From: CAKAHY01 sp963522175
GTDB taxonomy: Bacteria; Bacillota; Clostridia; Lachnospirales; Lachnospiraceae
Assembly: GCA_963522175.1 (NCBI GenBank)
Contig: CAUQXC010000003.1
Location: 1-64,000, forward strand
DNA length: 64,000 nucleotides
Reading direction: 5' to 3'
Part shown: positions 51,775 to 62,391 of the stretch, in pieces
Position numbering within the stretch: position 1 is the stretch's first letter
Layout of the letters: each line of letters begins with the position of its first letter
The notes under the pieces: generated by a model
What the model saw: only the letters and a program-made list of their open reading frames with translations
The model's database searches: none
What the model was told of the DNA's origin: nothing
Translations under genes and position numbers: made by a program

Positions 51775-53727
51775 TTAATACAACTTCGCTCCTGCAGGGA
51801 TATGGTTATCAACCCTGATAAGGCGTAACTCCTCGCCCTCCGAATCCTTAAGATTATTTACTGCCGAAAGCAACATACCGCATGATTCGATTCCCATCAT
51901 CGCCCTCGGCGGAAGGTTTGTAATAGCGATAAGCGTCTTTCCGACTAATTCTTCCGGTTCATAAAATTCATGGATTCCCGAAAGAATAGTTCTGTCCTTG
52001 CCCGTACCGTCATCAAGAGTAAACTGTAAAAGCTTCTTGCTCTTAGGCACCGCAATACAAGCCTTTACCTTTACGGCTCTGAAGTCCGACTTTGAAAATG
52101 TCTCGAAGTCTACACTCTCTTCAAATAAAGGCTCAATTTTTACATTTGAGAAATCTATTTTTTCATTTGGCGTAAAGAAACCGGACTTGGACTCCGCTTC
52201 ACCTGGCTCAGAGCTTTTTGAAGTATTCTTTTCAAGGCTCTTCATTGTAGGGAATAAAAGTACATCCCTTATAGCCGGTGAATTTGTCAATAACATAACG
52301 AGTCTGTCTATACCGTAGCCTATACCGCCGGTAGGAGGCATTCCTATCTCAAGAGCATTAAGGAAATCCTCATCCGTATGGTTAGCTTCCTCATCGCCCG
52401 CCGCAAAAGCTTCTTCCTGTGCCGCAAATCTCTGTCTCTGGTCTATAGGGTCATTTAACTCGGAATAAGCATTTGCCATTTCTCTTCCGTAGATAAACAG
52501 CTCAAATCTCTCAACATATTCAGGATTTTCCGGTTTTTTCTTAGTCAAAGGAGATACCTCTATAGGGTGATCCATAACAAAAGTAGGCTGAATTAAATGC
52601 TCCTCGACAAATTCCTCAAAGAAAAGATTTAAAATATCACCCTTTGTATGTCTGTCCTCAAACTCTATGTGCTTTTCCCTTGCAAGAGCCTTAGCTTCTT
52701 CGGTAGTTTTTATTTCATTAAAATCCACTCCCGAATACTTCTTTACCGCATCCAAAACGGTAATTCGCTCAAAAGGTTTTCCTAAATCTATCATAGCTTC
52801 GGCATAAGGGATAGTTGTTGTTTTGCAAATCTCCTTAGCGAGGTGTCTGAACAAATCCTCGGTTAAATCCATCATTCCGTGATAATCCGTAAATGCCTGA
52901 TACAACTCCATGAGAGTAAATTCAGGGTTGTGTCTGGTGTCCACTCCCTCATTTCTGAATACACGACCTATCTCATATACCTTTTCAAGTCCGCCTACTA
53001 TAAGTCTCTTTAAATACAGCTCAAGAGAAATTCTAAGCTTAACATCCTCATCCAGGGCATTGTAATGCGTGTTAAAAGGTCTTGCAGCCGCACCGCCGGC
53101 ATTTGAAACAAGCATAGGAGTTTCCACCTCTATAAATCCTCTTTCATCAAGGAACTTCCTTATCTCCGTAATGATTTTAGAACGCTTTATAAAAGTGTCC
53201 TTTACATTTTCATTCATAATGAGGTCTACATATCTTTGTCTGTATCTTGTATCCGTATCTGTAAGTCCGTGGAATTTTTCAGGCAGAGGCTTGAGACTCT
53301 TTGAAAGAAGCTTCACGTCGTTTGCATGCACGCTTATCTCTCCCATTTTCGTCTTAAAAACGGTACCCTTTATACCCACTATATCGCCTATATCAAGTTT
53401 TTTAAATGCCGCATACTCTTCCTCACCTACGGCATCCTTTGCAACGTATGCCTGAATCCTTCCTTCAAGGTCCTGAACATGACAAAAAGAAGCCTTTCCC
53501 ATGACTCTTTTAGCCATAAGACGACCTGCTATACTTACTTCCTTTTCTTCCAGTTCTTCAAAATTTTCTTTAATGAAAGAGCTGTGATGACTTGCTTCAT
53601 ACTTAGTCACCATGTAAGGGTCTTGCCCTTTTTTTGTCAATTCCGCAAGCTTATCTCTTCTAGCCTGTAAAATATGATTAAGCTCTTCCGTACTTATTTC
53701 CTTTTCATTAGTGTTTTGTTCAGACAT
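51775..53727 (-). CDS. lysS: Lysyl-tRNA synthetase, class II, with C-terminal tRNA-binding domain
   Basis: A 650-residue LysRS. It has an N-terminal OB-fold ([11 protein letters not shown]), class II motif 2 [15 protein letters not shown] and motif 3 [12 protein letters not shown]. Typical LysRS enzymes end soon after motif 3 at about 490-510 residues. Here about 130 residues more follow: a linker and an EMAPII/Trbp111-like tRNA-binding OB-fold ([53 protein letters not shown]), as in MetRS. The extra domain should raise affinity for tRNA. AAGGAG precedes ATG 53727, nine bases after greA. Confidence 0.95.
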   Translation of the reverse strand: MSEQNTNEKEISTEELNHILQARRDKLAELTKKGQDPYMVTKYEASHHSSFIKENFEELEEKEVSIAGRLMAKRVMGKASFCHVQDLEGRIQAYVAKDAVGEEEYAAFKKLDIGDIVGIKGTVFKTKMGEISVHANDVKLLSKSLKPLPEKFHGLTDTDTRYRQRYVDLIMNENVKDTFIKRSKIITEIRKFLDERGFIEVETPMLVSNAGGAAARPFNTHYNALDEDVKLRISLELYLKRLIVGGLEKVYEIGRVFRNEGVDTRHNPEFTLMELYQAFTDYHGMMDLTEDLFRHLAKEICKTTTIPYAEAMIDLGKPFERITVLDAVKKYSGVDFNEIKTTEEAKALAREKHIEFEDRHTKGDILNLFFEEFVEEHLIQPTFVMDHPIEVSPLTKKKPENPEYVERFELFIYGREMANAYSELNDPIDQRQRFAAQEEAFAAGDEEANHTDEDFLNALEIGMPPTGGIGYGIDRLVMLLTNSPAIRDVLLFPTMKSLEKNTSKSSEPGEAESKSGFFTPNEKIDFSNVKIEPLFEESVDFETFSKSDFRAVKVKACIAVPKSKKLLQFTLDDGTGKDRTILSGIHEFYEPEELVGKTLIAITNLPPRAMMGIESCGMLLSAVNNLKDSEGEELRLIRVDNHIPAGAKLY

Positions 53728-53736
53728 TTATACTCC

Positions 53737-54219
53737 TTACTGTACTCTTTGAATACCGAGTACCTTATATTCAACTACTCCCGCTTGAGTTTCCACTTCT
53801 ATTTCATCCCCTACTTTTTTACCTATTAAGGCTTTTCCTACAGGAGATTCATTGCTTATTTTTCCTTCAAGAGAATTTGCCTCTGTAGAACCCACAATTC
53901 TGAATTCAACATCTTCATCAAATTCCTTATCATAAACCATAACACTGCAACCGACATTTATAATATCAAGATCTACTTCATCTTCAACTACAACCTCGGC
54001 ATTTTTAAGTAAATTTTCAAGCTCTTCTATACGAGCTTCTATATCTCTTTGTTCATCTTTTGCAGCGTCATATTCCGCGTTTTCCGACAAGTCTCCCTGC
54101 TCTCTTGCTTCCTTGATTTTCTGAGCGATTTCCCTTCTTTGGTTTACCTTCAGATCATGAAGCTCTTCCTCATATTTTTTCAAGCCCTCATAAGTTAATA
54201 TGTGTTTCTTATCAGCCAT
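53737..54219 (-). CDS. greA: Transcription elongation factor GreA
   Basis: GreA, 160 residues. It has the N-terminal coiled coil with LTYEGLKKYEEELHDLK and the acidic tip around QGDLSENAEYDAAK, then the C-terminal FKBP-like domain (FRIVGSTEAN, ISNESPVGKALIGKKVGD). It rescues backtracked RNA polymerase by stimulating transcript cleavage. ATG 54219 follows a GGAGG at the right distance; the frame extends only to a TTG at 54231. Operon greA-lysS is common in Firmicutes. Confidence 0.97.
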   Translation of the reverse strand: MADKKHILTYEGLKKYEEELHDLKVNQRREIAQKIKEAREQGDLSENAEYDAAKDEQRDIEARIEELENLLKNAEVVVEDEVDLDIINVGCSVMVYDKEFDEDVEFRIVGSTEANSLEGKISNESPVGKALIGKKVGDEIEVETQAGVVEYKVLGIQRVQ

Positions 54220-54270
54220 TTTTTCCTCCAAAAATATGTTCTTAAGTACATTTTCCCGTATATCCGCACA

Positions 54271-54299
54271 ATTATAAGCTTTTTTATATATAAAGTCAA
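54271..54299 (-). promoter_or_regulatory. Promoter for greA-lysS
   Basis: TTGACT (54294-54299), 17-base spacer, perfect TATAAT (54271-54276) on the minus strand. Confidence 0.85.
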
Positions 54300-54308
54300 C
54301 AAATACTT

Positions 54309-55301
54309 TTATTCTATCTTTTCAAGCAATTCTTCAAGCTCATCATAAGTATTTACCTTGTTTACCATGTCCCTTAAGCGTGAACTGCCTTTCATTCCGT
54401 GAGTATACCATGCAACATGCTTTCTCATCTTAAGTATACCCATATATTCTCCGTCTTCTTTTATCTGCATGGCGGTCTGCCTAAGTATCATTTCCTTTAT
54501 CTCCCTGATAGCGGGCTTAAATTCTTTATAGTCTTTAAGCTCCCCCGTTTTTTCATCCACAGCATTCAAATATTCTCTTATCTGCCTGAATATCCAAGGA
54601 TTCCCCTGTGCTCTTCTTGCTACCATTATCCCGTCACAACCTGTAGACTTAAGCATATCATAAGCCGTCTTTCCGTCTATCACATCACCGTTTCCTATGA
54701 TGGGAACGGATACGCTTTCTTTTACTTTTTTAATTATATCCCAGTCAGCCTTTCCGGAATAGAACTGGCTTCTTGTCCTCGCATGTACAGCCACAAGCGA
54801 AACCCCGCAAGCCTCGGCTATTTTGGCAATCTCAACTGCATTCACATTGTTATCGTCAAAGCCCTTTCTTATCTTAAGACTTACAGGTTTTTTGGACATT
54901 TTAACCATTTTTGTAAGTATCTTTTCTACTAGTTCGGGTTGCTTCATAAGAGCCGAGCCTTCATTATTATTGACGATCTTAGGTACGGGACAGCCCATAT
55001 TAAGGTCAATAAAGTCAAAGCTCTCCTCCGAAAGTTTTGCGCTTATTTCTCCCAGAATATCGGGATCCGAGCCGAAAAGCTGTACAGCCAAGGGGCCTTC
55101 CATTCCGTTCGTCTTAAGCAACTCGAGAGTATTCTTATTTTCATATAAAATCGCCTTAGCGCTGACCATTTCCGTAGTGAGAAGGCTGCAACCCTGCTCC
55201 TTACAAAGAATACGAAATGGCAGGTCTGTAACACCTGCCATCGGTCCCAAACTAAGGCCTCCGTCTATATAGACATTTCCAATTTTAAAGCCCGGGTTCA
55301 T
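54309..55301 (-). CDS. dusB: tRNA-dihydrouridine synthase (DusB-like)
   Basis: A 330-residue flavoenzyme that reduces specific uridines in tRNA. Landmarks are LGPMAGVTDLPFR at the start of the FMN barrel, DLNMGCPVPKI with the catalytic Cys, KIRKGFDDNN, and GCDGIMVARRAQGNPWIF. The C-terminal helical domain binds tRNA. GGTGGTAT precedes ATG 55301. It is the last gene of the pfkA unit. Confidence 0.94.
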   Translation of the reverse strand: MNPGFKIGNVYIDGGLSLGPMAGVTDLPFRILCKEQGCSLLTTEMVSAKAILYENKNTLELLKTNGMEGPLAVQLFGSDPDILGEISAKLSEESFDFIDLNMGCPVPKIVNNNEGSALMKQPELVEKILTKMVKMSKKPVSLKIRKGFDDNNVNAVEIAKIAEACGVSLVAVHARTRSQFYSGKADWDIIKKVKESVSVPIIGNGDVIDGKTAYDMLKSTGCDGIMVARRAQGNPWIFRQIREYLNAVDEKTGELKDYKEFKPAIREIKEMILRQTAMQIKEDGEYMGILKMRKHVAWYTHGMKGSSRLRDMVNKVNTYDELEELLEKIE

Positions 55302-55317
55302 ATACCACCTTTTATAT

Positions 55318-55635
55318 CTATTTATTTATAACCAGTGTCTTATAGAATACTTCCAGCTTTGAAAAAAGTTCTTCTTTTTCCTTTTGAAACCTGCTTATCA
55401 TAAGACCGCTTTCTATTTCATCGAAATAAAAGTCCGAATCATCAACAAGTGTCTTAATTGTCAGACTCTTTTGTTCATTAAATTCAAGGCTTATTATTCC
55501 TCCGCAGTTTTCGGCGTATTCAACACACATAAGCTTGAGCTCTTCCTTTATGGATTTGGGAAGCAACTCAAAAACGGGGTTTAAATAGTACTTTTGCTTG
55601 TATGAATTTGCAGCGCATAAAACCACATTTTCCAT
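55318..55635 (-). CDS. DUF6145 small protein
   Basis: A 105-residue cytoplasmic protein recognised as DUF6145 from the pattern VLCAANSYKQKYYLNPVF, FELLPKSIKEELK and the acidic DSDFYFDEIESGL. The family is restricted mainly to Lachnospiraceae-type Clostridia and has no known function. It lies between pfkA (eight bases) and dusB (16 bases), so it is cotranscribed. AGGAAAA precedes the ATG. Confidence 0.75.
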   Translation of the reverse strand: MENVVLCAANSYKQKYYLNPVFELLPKSIKEELKLMCVEYAENCGGIISLEFNEQKSLTIKTLVDDSDFYFDEIESGLMISRFQKEKEELFSKLEVFYKTLVINK

Positions 55636-55643
55636 AGTTTTTC

Positions 55644-56651
<1,008 letters not shown>

Positions 56652-56672
56652 TTAGCAAAATTTTCCAAATAG

Positions 56673-56701
56673 ATTTTATATTATTTAAAATTTTTTTTCA
56701 A
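56673..56701 (-). promoter_or_regulatory. Promoter for pfkA-DUF6145-dusB
   Basis: TTGAAA (56696-56701), 17-base spacer, TAAAAT (56673-56678) on the minus strand, in an A/T-run-rich region that could bend. Confidence 0.7.
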
Positions 56702-56739
56702 GAGTATTTTTTATCACTTAATAACATTAATAATTTTAT

Positions 56740-59700
56740 TTAAAACTTTTTCTCCACTATTTTGATATTCGCCTCTCCCAGCCTGTCTTTAAGCCTTTGG
56801 ACAAGAGCATCGTTTATGTTTACTTTCCAGTTGTCACCGAGGCACTTTTTCATTTTATCTTCTTTCAGGTATATGAAGACGGGTGCTTCTCCCTGTTCAC
56901 TTCCCAGATCGAATAAAAGATTAGCTATATCCTCATCATAAGAGTCCTTATTTTTATACTGAACCCAAAGCTCACAGCTTTTATCACCAAGCTTCACGAG
57001 GGTATCGACTATAAGCTTTCCGTTTTCATCGGCACCGAAGGAAGCCCTTCCTTTAACCAAAACCTTCTCATACTCATTAAGCAAAGCTCTATATTTATCA
57101 AATATCTTGGGAAAAAGTACAAGCTCTATACTTGAAAAAATATCTTCCAGAACAACAAAAGCCATATTTTGTCCGGTCTTTGTCATTTTAACGCTTACAC
57201 TGTTTATGATGCCTCCGACACTTACCGAAGCATTATCCTCGAGCTTTGTCTCATTACTTTCTTCATCCAAGATAAAATCCAAGGTACAGGCATTTGTTTT
57301 TGCTTTTATTTCTTCCATATAGTCATCCAAAGGATGCCCCGATATATAAACTCCGACCATATCCTTTTCAAAGGACAATAAATCCGCTTTTGAAAACTCC
57401 TCAAGCTCCGGCAGTCGAACCCTGAAGGTATCCTTTTGGACATCGGTTCCGAAATCGAAAAGGCTCATCTGTCCGCTTATAGCTTTTGAGTCCTTGGATT
57501 TCCTGTCTATGAGTTCCGGAATGATAAATAATTTTTGTCTCCTGTTTCCGTTAAAGCTGTCCAAGGCTCCCGCTTTTACAAGACTTTCAAGGCTCCTTTT
57601 GTTAATTTCCTTAGTTCCCAGCCTGCTTATAAAATCTTCAAGATTAGCAAATTTTCCGTTTGCCTCCCTGTTTGCTATTATTTCATTTGCAGCCTGCTTG
57701 CCTATACTTTTTATGGCACTGAGTCCGAACCTTATTCCTTTTCCGGATACACTGAAACGACTTTCTCCTTCATTTACATCCGGAGGGAAAATTTCAATAC
57801 CCATTTGTTTACAGCTCAAAATATACTCGGAAACCTTCCTTGTATTGTCCATTACGGAGGTCATAAGCGCCGCCATAAATTCACGCGGATAATAATGCTT
57901 CAAATATGCCGTTTGATACGAGACGAAGGCATAACATGCCGCATGCGACTTGTTAAAGGCATATTTTGCAAAATCGATCATCTCGTCAAAGATTCTTTGT
58001 GCCACAAACTCGCTTATGCCGTTATTTATACAGCCTTTGATATTTTCTTCCTTATTTCCGTAAACAAAATTCTTCCTTTCCTGCTCCATTACGGAAGACT
58101 TCTTTTTACTCATAGCTCTTCTCAAAAGATCGCTTCGCCCAAGAGTATATCCCGCCAAGTCTCTTACTATCTGCATTACCTGCTCCTGATATACTATACA
58201 GCCGTAGGTGGATTCCAGAATAGGTCTCAGTTCTTCACAGTCATAGCTTATATTGCTTCTTTCATTTTTGCCCTTTATATATTTGGGAATGAAGTCCATG
58301 GGACCGGGTCTGTAAAGCGATATACCCGCTATTATATCGTCGAAACACTCAGGCTTAAGCTCTTTCATAAAGCTTGACATACCCGCACTTTCCAACTGAA
58401 AAATCCCCTCCGTTTTTCCGGTTGAAATAGCCGCATAAACCGCCTTATCTTCATAATCTATCTTTAATATGTCTATATCTTTTCCGTAGTTTTTCTTAAC
58501 CTGTGCAAGAGTATCCTTTATTACCGTTAAGGTTCTGAGACCCAAAAAATCCATTTTAAGAAGTCCCAGCTCCTCCAAGGTTGTCATGGTATACTGAGTT
58601 GTTATGAAGCCGTCGGAATTCTTTGCTATAGGCACATATTCATCTACACTTTTTTTTGAAATAACGACACCTGCCGCATGAATGGAGCTGTGTCTGGGTA
58701 AGCCCTCAAGTCTCATACTTAAATCTATAAGATTTTTAATTTCAGGGTCGGTATCATACTTATCCTTTAAATCCTTGCTTTGCTTCAGAGCTTTTTCAAG
58801 AGTCATACCAAGCTCCGTAGGAACGAGCTTTGCTATGGTATCACAAAGGGCATAAGGAAGATCCAGAGCTCTTCCCACATCTCTTATAACACCTCTTGCA
58901 GCAAGTGTACCGAAAGTAATGATTTGACAGACCCTTTCTTTCCCATATTTCCTTATGACATAATCAATAACCTCCTGCCTGCGCTCATAGCAAAAATCAA
59001 CGTCTATATCGGGCATGGAAACACGTTCCGGATTTAAAAATCTTTCAAAGAGCAGTTTGTATTTTATGGGATCCACGTCCGTAATTCCCAAGGCATAAGC
59101 CACTATACTTCCCGCCGCCGAACCTCTTCCCGGACCTACGGGTATATCATGTTTCTTGGCATAATTGATATAGTCCCACACTATGAGAAAATAATCTATA
59201 TATCCCATTTTTTCTATTATGCCGAGCTCATATTCCATTCTTTCGGTAAGGCTGTAATCCGGATTTTCATATCTTGAACTCAAGCCCTCAAAACAAAGCT
59301 TTCTTAAATACTGACCTGCACCGAGCCCCTCCGGAACCTCATATTCGGGGAGCTTCGTTACTCCGAACTCTATTTCTACATTGCAAAGTTCCGCAATATG
59401 ATTTGTATTTTCAAGAGCCTCCGGAATATAAGAAAATAGTCTTTCCATCTGCTCGGGACTTTTAAGATAAAATTGCCCGCCCTCGTATCTCATTCTGTCT
59501 TTATCATTTACTTTTTTTGCCGTTTGTATACAAAGTAAAATATCGTGAGGAACCGCATCCTCCGCATTTATATAATGCACATCGTTTGTCGCAACAAGTC
59601 CTATGCCCGTTTCCTTACTGAGCTTTATAAGAACTTCATTGACCTTTTTTTGCTCATATATGCCGTGATCCTGAAGCTCAAGAAAATAATTGCCTTCCCC

Positions 59701-60198
59701 GAAAATTCTTTGATTTTTCAAGGCAACTTCTTTTGCTTTTTCATACTCATCTCTTGCAATAAGCTTGGGCACTTCTCCCGCAAGACAGGCGGACAGTGCA
59801 ATAAGTCCCTCACCGTACTCCGTCAAAATTTCATAATCCACTCTGGGTCTGTAATAATATCCGTCCACAAAGCCTTTTGAAACTATTTTAGTAAGATTTT
59901 CAAGACCTTTGTTGTTTTTTGCAAGCAAAATAAGGTGATAATACCTGTCTTCTCCGTGAACTACCTCTCTGTCAAAGCGTGAAGCGGGACTTACATAAAC
60001 TTCACACCCTATTATGGGCTTTATTCCTACTTCTTTTGCCGCTTTATAAAAATCAATAACTCCGTACATTACTCCATGGTCGGTTATAGCCAAAGCCTTC
60101 ATTCCCAAATCCTTGGCTCTTTGGACTATTTCATTTATTTTACTTGAACCGTCCAAAAGCGAGTACTGAGTATGTACATGCAGATGTGTAAATTCCAT
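56740..60198 (-). CDS. dnaE: DNA polymerase III alpha subunit, DnaE type
   Basis: A 1152-residue DnaE polymerase. The PHP domain comes first (HLHVHTQYSLLDGSSKI, ALAITDHGVMYGV), then the polymerase core (GPGRGSAAGSIVAYALGI, catalytic PDIDVDF), the tandem HhH region and an OB-fold near the C-terminus. It lacks the inserted exonuclease seen in PolC. In PolC-containing bacteria DnaE is essential for initiating lagging-strand synthesis, so the pair in this window covers both roles. AGGAGG precedes ATG 60198. Length and motifs are normal. Confidence 0.97.
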   Translation of the reverse strand: MEFTHLHVHTQYSLLDGSSKINEIVQRAKDLGMKALAITDHGVMYGVIDFYKAAKEVGIKPIIGCEVYVSPASRFDREVVHGEDRYYHLILLAKNNKGLENLTKIVSKGFVDGYYYRPRVDYEILTEYGEGLIALSACLAGEVPKLIARDEYEKAKEVALKNQRIFGEGNYFLELQDHGIYEQKKVNEVLIKLSKETGIGLVATNDVHYINAEDAVPHDILLCIQTAKKVNDKDRMRYEGGQFYLKSPEQMERLFSYIPEALENTNHIAELCNVEIEFGVTKLPEYEVPEGLGAGQYLRKLCFEGLSSRYENPDYSLTERMEYELGIIEKMGYIDYFLIVWDYINYAKKHDIPVGPGRGSAAGSIVAYALGITDVDPIKYKLLFERFLNPERVSMPDIDVDFCYERRQEVIDYVIRKYGKERVCQIITFGTLAARGVIRDVGRALDLPYALCDTIAKLVPTELGMTLEKALKQSKDLKDKYDTDPEIKNLIDLSMRLEGLPRHSSIHAAGVVISKKSVDEYVPIAKNSDGFITTQYTMTTLEELGLLKMDFLGLRTLTVIKDTLAQVKKNYGKDIDILKIDYEDKAVYAAISTGKTEGIFQLESAGMSSFMKELKPECFDDIIAGISLYRPGPMDFIPKYIKGKNERSNISYDCEELRPILESTYGCIVYQEQVMQIVRDLAGYTLGRSDLLRRAMSKKKSSVMEQERKNFVYGNKEENIKGCINNGISEFVAQRIFDEMIDFAKYAFNKSHAACYAFVSYQTAYLKHYYPREFMAALMTSVMDNTRKVSEYILSCKQMGIEIFPPDVNEGESRFSVSGKGIRFGLSAIKSIGKQAANEIIANREANGKFANLEDFISRLGTKEINKRSLESLVKAGALDSFNGNRRQKLFIIPELIDRKSKDSKAISGQMSLFDFGTDVQKDTFRVRLPELEEFSKADLLSFEKDMVGVYISGHPLDDYMEEIKAKTNACTLDFILDEESNETKLEDNASVSVGGIINSVSVKMTKTGQNMAFVVLEDIFSSIELVLFPKIFDKYRALLNEYEKVLVKGRASFGADENGKLIVDTLVKLGDKSCELWVQYKNKDSYDEDIANLLFDLGSEQGEAPVFIYLKEDKMKKCLGDNWKVNINDALVQRLKDRLGEANIKIVEKKF

Positions 60199-60221
60199 AA
60201 GTACCTCCTTCCGTCTTAAAT

Positions 60222-60249
60222 TTTATACATCATCATACAATAAAAACAA
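60222..60249 (-). promoter_or_regulatory. Promoter for dnaE
   Basis: TTGTTT (60244-60249), 16-base spacer, TATAAA (60222-60227) on the minus strand, directly behind the crh terminator. Confidence 0.55.
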
Positions 60250-60272
60250 GGACGTTGCAAAGCAAACGTCCT
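60240..60272 (-). terminator. Terminator after the crh-like gene
   Basis: AGGACGTT / AACGTCCT stem (60249-60256 and 60265-60272) with an eight-base loop, followed by TGTTTTTATT on the minus strand. Confidence 0.85.
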
Positions 60273-60289
60273 ACAGACAATCCATTCAA

Positions 60290-60535
60290 CTATTGTAAGC
60301 ATGATACAAGACTTTCCATAGCCCTGTCCTCGTCCGTACCTTCACAGCGCAAAACTATGCTGTCTCCGGTTCTCAATATCAAGCTCATCATCCCCATGAT
60401 ACTCTTTACGTTAACAGTTTTATTGTCTTTGTCAATATAAATGTTACTTTCAAATTTGCTGGCTACTTGCACAAGCATCGCCGGTCTGGTCTCCACATTT
60501 GCAGACTTACCCAGTTCAATGGTCTTTTTTATCAT
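60290..60535 (-). CDS. crh: HPr-like protein lacking the phosphorylatable histidine (Crh-like)
   Basis: An 81-residue HPr-fold protein. The regulatory serine site is intact in VKSIMGMMSL (Ser45, equal to HPr Ser46). At the catalytic position the usual GLHARPA is NVETRPA, with Glu15 where HPr has His15 and Bacillus Crh has Gln15. It should therefore not carry sugar-phosphate transfer, but could be phosphorylated on Ser by HprK and act as a CcpA corepressor. Its place next to whiA and in one operon with hprK matches the Bacillus crh context. AGGAGA precedes the ATG. Confidence 0.82.
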   Translation of the reverse strand: MIKKTIELGKSANVETRPAMLVQVASKFESNIYIDKDNKTVNVKSIMGMMSLILRTGDSIVLRCEGTDEDRAMESLVSCLQ

Positions 60536-60543
60536 AATCTCCT

Positions 60544-61500
60544 CTAGCTGCCCCTTTCATTTTTAAGCTTATCAGCTATTTCGGATATCTTACGCAACCT
60601 ATGATTGACACCGCTTTTACCAACGCCGGGACTAAGGTAAGTACCAAGTTCAATCAAGCTGGCCTCGGGGTAAGCAAGCCTCACGAGTGCAATGTCTCTT
60701 AAAGGTTTTGCTAAAATATCCAAACTATGCTTATCTCTAATATACTCAATATCCTCTATCTGCTTGATAGCGGCAGATACGGTTTTGTTTATATTAGCAG
60801 TTTCGCAATTAACCTTGCGGTTAACGTTGTTTCTCATATCCTTCAACACACGAATATTTTCCAAGTCCAAGAGTGCGTTGGGTGCCTCCATGAGGGCAAG
60901 AACCAGCGAAATCTGTTCACTTCCCTTCAAATACACCACAAAGCTTTTTTTTCTTTCAACTATCTTGGCATCCGTTTCGAATTGAATAAGTAAATCTCTT
61001 ATCTGTTCCGCTTTTATACTGCTTGCACAAACAATTTCAAAGTGGTAAGCCTTTTCGGGATCCGACATTGAGCCCGCAGCTAAAAAAGCCCCTCTGAGAA
61101 AAGCTCTTTTACAACAGGTCTTGGAAAGAAGTAAATTCTCTTCAAGATCGGGATTTTCTTTAATATTCCCGTATTTATCCAATAATTTAATTGTATTCAA
61201 AATATTCTTTGTTTCAGGATCACTTTTTACAGAAATAGTATAGCTGTGATTTCTCGCCAAAAAAGTATTTTTGCCGATAATTATATCTGTACCTATATTA
61301 AATGTTTTTTTCAAAATTGTAAAGCATTTACGTGCAAGTCCTGCATGTTCGGTAGAAATGGACAATCTGAACTTATCTTCTTCGGAAATTTTAATATTTC
61401 CTAACAAAGATATTATTGCCGTTATCTCCGCAATATTGCAATGTCGGGATTTTGCAAGTACCCTGCACAACTCATCCTTCAAATTAGACGAAAATGACAT
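60544..61500 (-). CDS. whiA: DNA-binding protein WhiA
   Basis: WhiA, 318 residues, with a degenerate LAGLIDADG homing-endonuclease fold at the N-terminus (KTCCKRAFLRGAFLAAGSM) and a C-terminal helix-turn-helix (LRDIALVRLAYPEASLIELG, VGKSGVNHRLRKI). It is involved in cell division and chromosome segregation in Firmicutes and in sporulation in actinomycetes. It starts one base after the rapZ stop. Confidence 0.95.
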   Translation of the reverse strand: MSFSSNLKDELCRVLAKSRHCNIAEITAIISLLGNIKISEEDKFRLSISTEHAGLARKCFTILKKTFNIGTDIIIGKNTFLARNHSYTISVKSDPETKNILNTIKLLDKYGNIKENPDLEENLLLSKTCCKRAFLRGAFLAAGSMSDPEKAYHFEIVCASSIKAEQIRDLLIQFETDAKIVERKKSFVVYLKGSEQISLVLALMEAPNALLDLENIRVLKDMRNNVNRKVNCETANINKTVSAAIKQIEDIEYIRDKHSLDILAKPLRDIALVRLAYPEASLIELGTYLSPGVGKSGVNHRLRKISEIADKLKNERGS

Positions 61501-61501
61501 A

Positions 61502-62389
61502 TTAAGCTATCCTATGTTTATTTTTTTGTGTATCTCTGTGCTCAAGTTTAATACTTATCTTTTCCGGACTTCCGAGCCTATCAAAAAGTTCACAGGCTAC
61601 GGCTACGGATCTGTGCTGTCCGCCGGTACAACCGATGCCTATAATAAGCTGTGTTTTGCCCTCATTTATATAATTAGGTATCAAAAATCTTATCATATCT
61701 TCAAGCTTATTCAAAAATACATCCGCATTTTTATCACTGAACACATAGTCCCTTACCTCTTTATCCTCACCGGTTTTCATTCTCAAGTCAAGGTCATAGT
61801 AAGGATTAGGTAAAAATCTCACGTCAAATACAAGATCCACATCTTTTGGGATTCCGTACATGAAGCCGAATGATAATATATTTACAAAAAGCCTTGAATA
61901 CTCTTTGCCGTATCCGAATATATTTGTAAGCTCGGCTTTAAGCTCTTTACTGAGTAAGCTCGAAGTATCAAGAATAAAATCAGCCCTTTCACGAAGGAAA
62001 GCCAGAGCCTTCCTTTCGATTTTTATTCCTTCCTCTATACGCTTTCCGTATGCCAGAGGATGTAATCTTCTTGTTTCTTTATACCTTTTTATTAATGCTT
62101 CATCATCGGCATCCAAAAAGAGTATTTTATAGGCAATACCTTTTTCTTTTATTTCATCGAGAACCGGTTTAAGCTTTGCAAGCCCCTCTCCGCTTCTTAT
62201 GTCTATACCCAAAGCCGTCTTTTTAACTTCCTCGGCAGAGCGTGAAAGTAAATCAAAAAAAGTGCTTAAAAGTTCAACGGGAAGATTGTCTATGCAATTA
62301 TATCCCATATCCTCCAAAAGCTTTAAGGCAACGGTCTTACCCGAACCGCTCATTCCGCTGACAATGATTATTTCATCTTTACCAAGCAT
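61502..62389 (-). CDS. rapZ: RNase adapter / nucleotide-binding protein RapZ (YvcJ)
   Basis: A 295-residue P-loop protein: Walker A VSGMSGSGKTVALKLL (about 10-25), DNLPVELL, FLDADDEALIKRYKETRRLHPL, and the C-terminal IGIGCTGGQHRSVAVA. The Gram-positive member YvcJ binds GTP/ATP; the E. coli one controls glmS by guiding RNase E. ATG 62389 was chosen with GGGAGAA upstream; the frame reaches only to a TTG at 62395. In Bacillus, yvcK lies between this gene and whiA; here it is absent. Confidence 0.94.
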   Translation of the reverse strand: MLGKDEIIIVSGMSGSGKTVALKLLEDMGYNCIDNLPVELLSTFFDLLSRSAEEVKKTALGIDIRSGEGLAKLKPVLDEIKEKGIAYKILFLDADDEALIKRYKETRRLHPLAYGKRIEEGIKIERKALAFLRERADFILDTSSLLSKELKAELTNIFGYGKEYSRLFVNILSFGFMYGIPKDVDLVFDVRFLPNPYYDLDLRMKTGEDKEVRDYVFSDKNADVFLNKLEDMIRFLIPNYINEGKTQLIIGIGCTGGQHRSVAVACELFDRLGSPEKISIKLEHRDTQKNKHRIA

Positions 62390-62391
62390 TA

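Noticed and set aside
57535..58377. A 280-codon plus-strand frame antisense to dnaE
   Set aside because: It lies wholly opposite the conserved polymerase core, has no ribosome binding site and its residues are rich in the Phe/Tyr/Ile pattern typical of antisense frames.
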